This document shows positions 36,068 through 43,415 of a DNA stretch of 64,000 nucleotides, piece by piece (position 1 is the first letter of the stretch; the number at the start of each line of letters is the position of its first letter). Position numbers and translations under genes: made by a program. The notes under the pieces are model-generated. The model saw nothing but the letters and a program-made list of their open reading frames with translations. It ran no database searches and had not been told where the DNA came from. Source of the DNA: Wenzhouxiangella sp042310355 (GTDB taxonomy: Bacteria; Pseudomonadota; Gammaproteobacteria; Xanthomonadales; Wenzhouxiangellaceae); the NCBI RefSeq assembly GCF_042310355.1, contig NZ_JBHJMR010000004.1, positions 1 to 64,000 of the forward strand, given 5' to 3'.

Positions 36068-36552
36068 CGAACCGGTCCCGAAACCCCGGACAATCCCGCC
36101 GGCACCAGCTCCAGCGCCATGAAGTGCGCCGCGGCGACACCGAATTCGTTGCTCAGGCCGAAATCAGCCGCCGGCCGGAAACCGAATTTCGGATAGTAGT
36201 CGGCGTGGCCGAGCACCACCACGCCGCGGGCGCCGAGCTCGCGCGCGGCTTCGAGCCCGCGCTCCACCAGCCGCCCGCCGATTCCCTGCCCCTGGAATGC
36301 CGGCAACACGGCCATCGGCGCCAGGCCCAGCAAGGCTGCCTTGCCGCCTTGGGCCAGGCGCACCGGGGTGAAAAGGATGTGGCCGACGACGATGTCGCCC
36401 GAGCGCGCGACCAGCGACACGAACGGATCCGCTCTTTCGCGCAGGCGATCGACCAGGCGGGCCTCGAAGTCCGTCTCGAAAGCCTCGGCATGCACGGCGT
36501 GAATCATCGGGATATCCCGGGCACGCTCGGCGCTGATCACCATCTGAGCCAT
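36037..36552 (-). CDS. GNAT-family N-acetyltransferase
   Basis: A 171-residue cytoplasmic acetyltransferase. The acetyl-CoA loop is seen as QGQGIGGRLVERGL and the motif HADYYPKFGFRPA follows, typical of the YhbS-like GNAT group. Substrate cannot be read from sequence. Its ATG overlaps the stop of the FAD dehydrogenase (TGATG), so the two genes are likely co-translated, and its end runs 31 bases into the convergent deiminase gene. Confidence 0.88.
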   Translation of the reverse strand: MAQMVISAERARDIPMIHAVHAEAFETDFEARLVDRLRERADPFVSLVARSGDIVVGHILFTPVRLAQGGKAALLGLAPMAVLPAFQGQGIGGRLVERGLEAARELGARGVVVLGHADYYPKFGFRPAADFGLSNEFGVAAAHFMALELVPAGLSGVSGPVRYDPAFSESA

Positions 36553-38204
36553 CAAGCGCGGCCCGCGGCGTGCCGCCCGGCATTGCGCCCGGAGAAAATG
36601 CAGCCGCCGAGGAAGGTGCCCTCGAGCGCGTTGTAGCCGTGATACCCGCCCCCGCCGAACCCGGCGCACTCGCCGGCCGCGTAGAGCCCGTCGATCGGCG
36701 CACCGTTTGCGTCGAGCACGCGCGAATCCAGGTCGGTGTGCAGGCCACCGAGCGTCTTACGGGTGAGGATATTCAGGCGCACGGCGATCAGCGGCCCGTG
36801 GGCGGGGTCGAGGATTCGGTGCGGCTTTGCCGTGCGGATCAGCTTGTCGCCCAGGTATCGCCGGGCGCCGTGAATCGCCGTGACCTGTGCGTCCTTCGAG
36901 TAGGGATTGGCGATCTCTCGATCGCGGGCCTCGATCTGGGTCCGGATACGAGCGAGGTCGACCGGGGCCTCTGCGGTCACACGGTTCATGCCGGCGACCA
37001 GTTCCTCGAGATTGTCGGCGACGACGAAATCCTCGCCCTTGTCCATGAAGGCCTGCACCGGCGGCGGCACCCGACCGCCGCGGCGGTTCTTCAACACCAG
37101 CGACCACTTCGCGCCGGTCAGGTCCGGGTTCTGCTCAGAACCCGACAGCGAGAACTCCTTGCGGATGATGTCGCGATTGAGGATGAACCAGGAATGTTCG
37201 TGGCCGGTCGACAGTATCCGCTTCAGCGTTGAACGGGTATCGAAACCGGGCATGCAGGGCGCGGGCAACCGATCGCCGTTGGCGTCGAACCACATGGACG
37301 ACGGGCCGGGGAGGATGCGAATGCCGTGATTGGGCCAGATCGGGTTCCAGTTCTGTACGCCCTCGGTGTAGTGCCACATCCGGTCGGCATTGATCACCGC
37401 CGCACCGGCGGCCTCGGTCACCCCGATCATCTTCCCGTCGACGTGATGCGGCACACCGGCGACCATCCGCTGCGGCGCCGGGCCCAGCTGGTCGACCGGC
37501 CAGTTCTTGCGCACCAGGTCGTGGTTGCCGCCGATACCGCCGGAGGTCACGATCACGCAGTCGCCGTTCAATTCGAACGAATCGACGACCTCGCGGCCCG
37601 AGCGCTCGCCGCGCTCGACCCTCGAGGGTTCCAGGACGTCGCCGCTGACGCCCGAGACGGCGCCGTTTCGGGTGTGCAGTTCGGTGACCCGATGGCGGCA
37701 GCGGACTTCGGCCCGGCCGGCCTCGACATGCGCCATCAAACGATCGACGAAGGGCCGCACGACGCCGGGACCGGTGCCCCAGGTGATATGAAAGCGCGGC
37801 ACCGAGTTGCCGTGTCCATGCGCATGCGCCCCGCCGCGCTCGGCCCAGCCGACGATCGGGAACCAGCGCATGCCCAGCGAGTGCAGCCAAGGCCGCATCT
37901 CGCCGGCGGCGAAATCGATGTAGGCCTCGGCCACCTTGCGCGGCCAGTGGTCCTCGGCACGGTCGAACTGCGCCGAACCCAGCCAGTCCTGCAGCGCCAG
38001 ATCGCGGCTGTCGCGAATCCGCATGCGCCGCTGCTCGGGGCTGTCGACAAAGAACAACCCGCCCAGCGACCAGAAGGCCTGCCCGCCCAGGCTGTTCTCG
38101 CCTTCCTGTTCGAGCACGATCACCCGCTTGCCGGCGTCGCACAACTCGCAGGCCGCAACCAGGCCGGCCAGCCCCCCTCCCACAACGATGGCATCCGAAG
38201 TCAT
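36552..38204 (-). CDS. FAD-binding dehydrogenase (fumarate reductase/KstD-like flavoprotein)
   Basis: A 550-residue flavoprotein. It starts with the Rossmann FAD motif VVGGGLAGLVAACELCDAG and ends with the family's late AGECAGFGGGGYHGYNALEG, while GGLHTDL marks the substrate domain. Relatives include 3-ketosteroid 1-dehydrogenases and succinate/fumarate-type reductases; the substrate here is open. No signal peptide is present, so it is cytoplasmic. ATG 38204 coincides with the expected transcription start of the TATACT box at 38211-38216, so the message may be leaderless. Gene pairs with the GNAT enzyme. Confidence 0.87.
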   Translation of the reverse strand: MTSDAIVVGGGLAGLVAACELCDAGKRVIVLEQEGENSLGGQAFWSLGGLFFVDSPEQRRMRIRDSRDLALQDWLGSAQFDRAEDHWPRKVAEAYIDFAAGEMRPWLHSLGMRWFPIVGWAERGGAHAHGHGNSVPRFHITWGTGPGVVRPFVDRLMAHVEAGRAEVRCRHRVTELHTRNGAVSGVSGDVLEPSRVERGERSGREVVDSFELNGDCVIVTSGGIGGNHDLVRKNWPVDQLGPAPQRMVAGVPHHVDGKMIGVTEAAGAAVINADRMWHYTEGVQNWNPIWPNHGIRILPGPSSMWFDANGDRLPAPCMPGFDTRSTLKRILSTGHEHSWFILNRDIIRKEFSLSGSEQNPDLTGAKWSLVLKNRRGGRVPPPVQAFMDKGEDFVVADNLEELVAGMNRVTAEAPVDLARIRTQIEARDREIANPYSKDAQVTAIHGARRYLGDKLIRTAKPHRILDPAHGPLIAVRLNILTRKTLGGLHTDLDSRVLDANGAPIDGLYAAGECAGFGGGGYHGYNALEGTFLGGCIFSGRNAGRHAAGRA

Positions 38205-38210
38205 GCAAAC

Positions 38211-38216
38211 AGTATA
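38211..38216 (-). promoter_or_regulatory. -10 box (TATACT) directly before the FAD dehydrogenase start
   Basis: On the minus strand TATACT lies six bases before the ATG at 38204, which puts the likely +1 on or next to the start codon. No ribosome-binding site is present. This would give a leaderless mRNA. Confidence 0.35.
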
Positions 38217-38360
38217 AACAGTCGAAGAGGCGCACTCGAGCGGGGTGTTGCAGGCGTTGCGGTGATGGTATCGCCCGCGCGACGGCATGGCCCCAGCACC
38301 CTTCCACCGCCGACGCCGGTGGACGCATCGAGCGTCTCGAGATCACCCCAACCCAATGAT

Positions 38361-38390
38361 TTGCAAGTGCTTTTATAGATTCGTTAGCAT
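38361..38390 (+). promoter_or_regulatory. Candidate promoter of the small exported protein
   Basis: TTGCAA (38361-38366) and TAGCAT (38385-38390) are separated by 18 bases, about 75 bases before the start codon. Both are partial matches to sigma-70 boxes. The rest of the 38217-38360 gap shows no feature I can support. Confidence 0.3.
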
Positions 38391-38466
38391 TCGTGACGCC
38401 AATCGAGCAAGGATTGGTAGAGGGGGTTTGGCACACCAGACAAATCAAGTAAAAGGAGGTAGGGAT

Positions 38467-38865
38467 ATGAAATCGATTCTTGTCTCCACGCTTGCAGCTC
38501 TGACGTTCGTTCTCACCGGCACCACCGCCGCCCTGGCCGAGGAACCGCAATCCCAGCGAGGGCAAGTCGATTTTGGCGGGCAATTGAGCGCCGAAACCGA
38601 AGATGCGCTCGTATCCTTCCAGGACGCCCTGGATCGAATCACTGCCGGATCCGGCGCGAAGATCACCGACGTTTCCGTCGATCAGTCGATGAGCCACGAG
38701 GGTGACTTCGGTACGCTGGAGACCAGCTGCACTGCGAGCGCAACGGTCGGCATTCCCGGCGGAACGGAGGTTTCGATCGAGGCGACGGCACCCACCTGCA
38801 CGGAGGCCGTGGAGATGGTGCAGGATGCCATTGAAGACCTCGTTGGCGATCTTGATCCGGAGTGA
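38467..38865 (+). CDS. Small exported protein of unknown function
   Basis: A 132-residue protein with a clear signal peptide (about 1-24, ending TAALAEE). I do not recognise the mature part: about 108 residues, acidic, with two cysteines (TSCTAS and APTCTE) that could pair, and a C-terminal amphipathic helix ending LVGDLDPE. A very strong ribosome-binding site, AAAGGAGG, precedes ATG 38467 and suggests high expression. It is a single-gene unit closed by a strong hairpin at 38878. Confidence 0.75.
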   Translation: MKSILVSTLAALTFVLTGTTAALAEEPQSQRGQVDFGGQLSAETEDALVSFQDALDRITAGSGAKITDVSVDQSMSHEGDFGTLETSCTASATVGIPGGTEVSIEATAPTCTEAVEMVQDAIEDLVGDLDPE

Positions 38866-38877
38866 CGGATCAAGCCA

Positions 38878-38899
38878 CCGGCCCGGCCTTCCGGGCCGG
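38878..38899. terminator. Bidirectional hairpin between convergent genes
   Basis: CCGGCCCGG (38878-38886) pairs perfectly with CCGGGCCGG (38891-38899) around a four-base loop. It lies in the 39-base gap between two convergent stop codons. It lacks a T run, so it may act as a barrier for both transcripts rather than as a classical intrinsic terminator. Confidence 0.5.
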
Positions 38900-38904
38900 C
38901 AGCG

Positions 38905-40113
38905 TCAATCCTCTTGGGAGCTGACGTAGAAAGCGCGGGTGCGCTCGAACAGCGGATCGAGCCTGAGGACGTAGCGGTCCTCGTCCACGGACTGCAGCTC
39001 AAAGGGATGAACGGAACCTTCGGGCAGGCTGTTCCAGTATTCGGGAACATCAATGTCACTCAGGTCGAGGCCCGGATAATTGGCATCCACCGGCTCGAAG
39101 CGTCCCGGCGCGTCGACGATGTAGTCGGCCACCTGCGGGGCGTCACCGGTCAGCGATTGCAGGCGAACGGAAAGCGGGTGGGCCAGCGCGCCGACGCTTG
39201 CGCCGAGCAACAGGGCAACGATCGTTCGTTCCCGAACCGGTGCCGCGCGCGACAGCATCGCGCCGACGGCAAAGACCGCGCTGCCGGCGAGCAACAACAG
39301 TCCGTAGTCGGGCGACCACAAGGGGCGGATTGACGGCATGACGGTGAAGTGCGCGGCTGCGGCCACGCCCAGCGCGCCCATGATGACAAGCATGATCACC
39401 AGCGACTTGTAGCTGAGGATATCCAACGGCGCCTCGGACGCCCGGGCCTCGGGCCGGTCAGACGACGGGCTGCCCATACCCCAGCGGCCGCGAAAATCCA
39501 GCGGCTGGAAGTCGACCTCGATACCCCGCTGCTCGAAATGCCGAACCAGGGGATGTGACTCGGTCAGGGCGTGGAGCGCCTTGCCGGGTCTCATGGCCGT
39601 CAGCGCGGGACGATCGAGCGGGTCATCGACCGGGTCCCAGTGCAGCAGGGCGAGATCGTGTGCGCCCTTCGGGCTTTCGAGGGTCAGGGTCGTGTTGATC
39701 CAGCTCTGCAGATGCTGTGACTTCGGGCCGGGCCGCTGCACCACGGCCCGATCGATATCCGACCAGGCCAGCCGCCAGTCATGCCGCAGCCACTGTCGCG
39801 GGCCGTGGTGCTTGTGGGGCGAACAGCGAATCCCCTCGCTGTCGACCACCAGCCAGGCTTCGCGCGCCATGGAGACGATGCGAAAGAGCAATAGCGCCAG
39901 CGCAACGATGCCGATCAGGGCCAGGCCCAGCGCCAAGGCCGGCTGGCGCTGAAGATCCTGGAGAATGGTTTCGCCCAGGCTCTCGGAGCCCAGCGAACCG
40001 ATCCCGAGCAGCACGAACAGCGAGCCGAGGACAACCCACAGGCCGCGGCGCATGTTGACCGGGCTGAGGCGATAGCGGAACCGGCTCGCCGGAATCTTGC
40101 CGGCCGAGCTCAC
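38905..40113 (-). CDS. Membrane protein of unknown function
   Basis: A 402-residue protein with two N-terminal hydrophobic segments (about 25-43 and 55-75), a soluble middle region with WSDIDRAV and LLHWDPVDD, a second cluster of three membrane segments (about 235-320) and an acidic C-terminal soluble tail. I do not recognise a family. The start is taken as GTG 40113, which overlaps the stop of the TraB/GumN gene (GTGA), so translational coupling is likely; an ATG farther in (at residue 21) is also possible. Function may be tied to that of the TraB protein. Confidence 0.65.
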   Translation of the reverse strand: MSSAGKIPASRFRYRLSPVNMRRGLWVVLGSLFVLLGIGSLGSESLGETILQDLQRQPALALGLALIGIVALALLLFRIVSMAREAWLVVDSEGIRCSPHKHHGPRQWLRHDWRLAWSDIDRAVVQRPGPKSQHLQSWINTTLTLESPKGAHDLALLHWDPVDDPLDRPALTAMRPGKALHALTESHPLVRHFEQRGIEVDFQPLDFRGRWGMGSPSSDRPEARASEAPLDILSYKSLVIMLVIMGALGVAAAAHFTVMPSIRPLWSPDYGLLLLAGSAVFAVGAMLSRAAPVRERTIVALLLGASVGALAHPLSVRLQSLTGDAPQVADYIVDAPGRFEPVDANYPGLDLSDIDVPEYWNSLPEGSVHPFELQSVDEDRYVLRLDPLFERTRAFYVSSQED

Positions 40114-40997
40114 GATTCGCCGCCGAGATCCCAGGCGTCCAGCCACTCGACGGCCTGGAGCTCGAAGCCGTGCTGCGCCGTCAGGCGCCGGTGAAAATCG
40201 GGTAGATGACCCGCGCCGTAGAACAGGGCGATATCGCGCGCGCCGGCGGCGAGCTCGTCCTCGAGCACGCTCAGGGCCTTGCGGTTGCGCTCGGTGATAA
40301 GCGACGAGCCGCTTTCACCGGCAAGCACCTCCAGCACACCGGCCTGGTCGATCATCGACTCGGCCATGACCCGCTTGAGGGCAAGCTGCCGGTCCTTGGC
40401 CAGGAGCACCCGCAGCATCTGACCCTGCTGGACCGCGGGATCCTGGGTCGCGACCGAGGCGGCCCACATCTGCATGAACGTCCCGGCCCAGGATTCGTTG
40501 CGGCTTTTCATGCTGTCGCTGAATTCCGTTGCGGTCATGTCGGCGTGCACGAAATGGCTGCGCTCGTAGTCAATTTCATCAAGCTGGAAGGCCAGGCCCA
40601 GCGCCTCTTTCATGCCGCCTTGCAGCAAGCCGACGAGATTGAGCCCCGCCCCGGCGGGCCGTTCGCCGCCACCGTCGGGATCACCCACCAGTTCGTAGAG
40701 CACGACGTCGTAATCGTCGAAACGGCGCTGAAGTTCTTCGAAGTAGGCGCGATCGGCCACGTGGATGGCGCCGACAAGATGCAGGCTGCGGCCCTGGGCG
40801 TCAAGATAATGCGCCAGCGCCACCTGCAGGGTCTGTGGACGGCCATCGGCATCCTCGGCCAGGCGCATGAAGCTGTCCGGCGCCTGGGCAGCGGCCGGGG
40901 CGACCAGTACCAGGCACAGAAACAATCCCGCCACACGCCGCGCAATACCGCCGGGGCGCCAGGCGGGTGCGAAATTCGATTCGGCTGTTTGGTTCAT
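40110..40997 (-). CDS. TraB/GumN-family exported protein
   Basis: A 295-residue protein with a signal peptide (about 1-37, hydrophobic RVAGLFLCLVLVAPAAAQ) and a TraB/GumN-type EreA-like fold: SLHLVGAIHVADRAYFEEL with the first His motif, VVLYELVGD, and the late ALFYGAGHLPDFHRRL. The family is named after a pheromone-shutdown protein and includes putative metalloproteases; its activity is not settled. Its stop overlaps the GTG of the next gene. It is divergent from the tandem repeat-protein genes. Confidence 0.82.
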   Translation of the reverse strand: MNQTAESNFAPAWRPGGIARRVAGLFLCLVLVAPAAAQAPDSFMRLAEDADGRPQTLQVALAHYLDAQGRSLHLVGAIHVADRAYFEELQRRFDDYDVVLYELVGDPDGGGERPAGAGLNLVGLLQGGMKEALGLAFQLDEIDYERSHFVHADMTATEFSDSMKSRNESWAGTFMQMWAASVATQDPAVQQGQMLRVLLAKDRQLALKRVMAESMIDQAGVLEVLAGESGSSLITERNRKALSVLEDELAAGARDIALFYGAGHLPDFHRRLTAQHGFELQAVEWLDAWDLGGES

Positions 40998-41133
40998 CTT
41001 CTCGCTCCAGTTGTGCGCTCGCCATCGGGGGCTTGTATTCGGGGTGACCGTGTCCCGCCACAAGGCCCCCTCGCGTAGTACTGCATACAGGGCTCGCTCC
41101 ATCCGGCCCGCTCCAATCCATTTGGGAGGCTTC

Positions 41134-43302
41134 ATGCTGCTGCAACGCTTGGTTTCAACATTGTATCCGTTCGCGGTCGTCGCGATTGTTGTCGCGCATG
41201 GCGGCCAGGCCCTGGCCCAGTCGGCCACGATCGAGGGCACGATCACCGACAGCGGCGACGGCACGCCGATCGCCAACGCGACCGTGGCCGTCTCCTATCC
41301 TGGCGGCATCCAGCACGAGCTTCTCGCCACCGCCACGAGCAACAACGTGGGCCAGTACTCGGTCAGTGTCCCCATGGCGAGCGGCGCAAGCCGTGACTTG
41401 GTCGTCGAGGCCGCCGGCGTCGAGCACGCGCCGGCTCGGCACGGCCACTCACTTCCCATGCCGTGCTATTTCAGCTGCGGATGGGGCGGTCATTTCAGCG
41501 TCGACGAAGGCACGACGGTAACCGGGATCGATATCGCCCTGAACGCCGGCGGGCGCGTTTCCGGAACGATCACGGACGCCGAAACCGGCGACCCCCTGAC
41601 CGACGCCATTGCCACGCTCATCCCGCCCAACCCGGATGACTACTCGCCCCAGGAATACTCGCCCGAGTTCGCCGGCATCACCCAGCCTGACGGAAGCTTC
41701 ACGACCAGTCTGGCCGTTGCGCCGGGTACCCACTACCTGCGAGCCGGCGGCAACGGCTCCAACCACGTCAGCCAGGCCTGGGGCGGCTACCCCTGCGAGC
41801 TGGACGTATGCCCGATCATCAATTCGGACCCGATCACCATCACGGCCGGATCGATCGAAGGCGGATTCGACTTTGCGCTCGAACCCGGCGCGACACTCAG
41901 CGGCGAGCTGTTTCCGGACGATATTCTCAAGCAGATCTATCTCTTCAACGGAGCCGGTAGACAACTGACGATCCACAGTATCGACTGGGACGATCTTCCG
42001 GGCAGCGAGTGGTCGATCGACGGCCTGGCCGGCGGCAGCTACTTTGCCCAGCTCGGCCCGCTTGTCGATTTCTCCGGCACAACCGACCACATCCGGGTTC
42101 TGCACAACGGACTGCTGTGCCCCTGGAGTGGCTGCAACCGCGCCCGCGGTACGGCGCTGACCGTGCCGACCGGCGCCAGCCTGTCGTCACCGCCCGTTAC
42201 GCTTGACGTGGGCGGACAGATCGAGGGCACGATCATTGACGGCAGCACCGGCCTGCCGCCCGCCGGGGTACCGGCCGGAATGGCCCTGGGCCAGTACGAC
42301 ATCATCGACGCTGACGGTGCCGTGGTTGGCGGCGGCGCCATCCGGGCAGTCGACGGGGAGATCCTGATGGAGCCGCTGGCGGCGGTTCCCGCCGGCGAGT
42401 ATTTCGTTCGCACGTTCAACCAGTGGCGCGGCGACGGCATCGGTTATTCCAGCTTGTTGTCCAGCGATGCCATCGACGGCTACATGGACGCCGTCTTTCC
42501 GGACATACCCTGCACCGGCATTGACTGCGATCTCGCCTCGGCCGAGGCGGTTACGGTCACGGCCGGCGAGGTAGCGAGTATCGTTATCGAGATCGAAACC
42601 GGCAGCAGCATCAGCGGCCGGGTCATCGACCAAGCCTCGGGCGCCCCGATCGAGTATGCCATCGTGCGCGTGCTCGATAGCGCCGGCGACACGGTCGCCC
42701 GCACGCTGACCGACGCCGACGGCGACTACCGAATGGGCGCTTTCCCATCCGGCAACTACTACGTCAGGACCAGCATGAGCGGGCACCTGGGGCCGGGGCA
42801 TTTTGGCGTCCGGAACGCCTACTTCGACAAGCTGCACGGTGCCTCTGGCGATTGCTCCGAGTCATTGTGCGACCCCGCCACGGGAACGGCCATAACGCTC
42901 GACGGCAGCGCCGATGTCGACCTCGGCGATCTCGAGGTGAGCAATGGGCCGGTCATTTCGGGCCAGATCATCAACACGGCAACCGGCCTGCCCATCACTC
43001 GCGGGCAGGTCGATGTCTACACCCTCGCCGGAGCGTTCGTGGGCAGCTACAAACTGGACAACGGCGCTGCCAGTTACCAGACCCCAGCCCTCTCACCCGG
43101 GCACTACGTGCTGGTTCCGAACGTGTCGCCGGTTTTCGGCAGCGTATCGACCGGCGGCACGGTGTCCTCGCAGCGGGGAGAGACTGTGCCGCCAGGTGGA
43201 TTCTCCGTGACGATGGGCGAAGTCGATCTCGAAGCCGATCTTCAGGTCGTCGACCAGGCCATCGACCGCCTGTTCATCGACCGCTTCTCCGGCGCGGAGT
43301 AG
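41134..43302 (+). CDS. Secreted carboxypeptidase-regulatory-like repeat protein, copy 1
   Basis: A 722-residue exported protein with a signal peptide (about 1-29, ending GGQALAQ). The rest is a chain of beta-sandwich modules starting like TIEGTITDSGDGTPIANATV, VSGTITDAETGDPLTDAI, IEGTIIDGSTGLPPAGV, ISGRVIDQASGAPIEYAI and ISGQIINTATGLPITRG, i.e. CarboxypepD_reg/Sdr-like domains. Paired cysteines recur (PCYFSC, PCELDVC, CPWSGC, PCTGIDC, CSESLC). The C-terminus is AIDRLFIDRFSGAE, sharing an LFxDRF tag with copy 2. GGGAGG precedes the ATG. No enzyme domain is visible; adhesion or matrix function is a guess. Confidence 0.8.
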   Translation: MLLQRLVSTLYPFAVVAIVVAHGGQALAQSATIEGTITDSGDGTPIANATVAVSYPGGIQHELLATATSNNVGQYSVSVPMASGASRDLVVEAAGVEHAPARHGHSLPMPCYFSCGWGGHFSVDEGTTVTGIDIALNAGGRVSGTITDAETGDPLTDAIATLIPPNPDDYSPQEYSPEFAGITQPDGSFTTSLAVAPGTHYLRAGGNGSNHVSQAWGGYPCELDVCPIINSDPITITAGSIEGGFDFALEPGATLSGELFPDDILKQIYLFNGAGRQLTIHSIDWDDLPGSEWSIDGLAGGSYFAQLGPLVDFSGTTDHIRVLHNGLLCPWSGCNRARGTALTVPTGASLSSPPVTLDVGGQIEGTIIDGSTGLPPAGVPAGMALGQYDIIDADGAVVGGGAIRAVDGEILMEPLAAVPAGEYFVRTFNQWRGDGIGYSSLLSSDAIDGYMDAVFPDIPCTGIDCDLASAEAVTVTAGEVASIVIEIETGSSISGRVIDQASGAPIEYAIVRVLDSAGDTVARTLTDADGDYRMGAFPSGNYYVRTSMSGHLGPGHFGVRNAYFDKLHGASGDCSESLCDPATGTAITLDGSADVDLGDLEVSNGPVISGQIINTATGLPITRGQVDVYTLAGAFVGSYKLDNGAASYQTPALSPGHYVLVPNVSPVFGSVSTGGTVSSQRGETVPPGGFSVTMGEVDLEADLQVVDQAIDRLFIDRFSGAE

Positions 43303-43415
43303 CCGACGCGGCCGGGAAGTGCGCGTTTGGCCCCCTTCATGGCGATTTCTCGTTTGAGTCAACTAGGGCGGCCGATTCACCGCGGGCCGAAATTCGAATA
43401 CACGCAGGAGGATCT

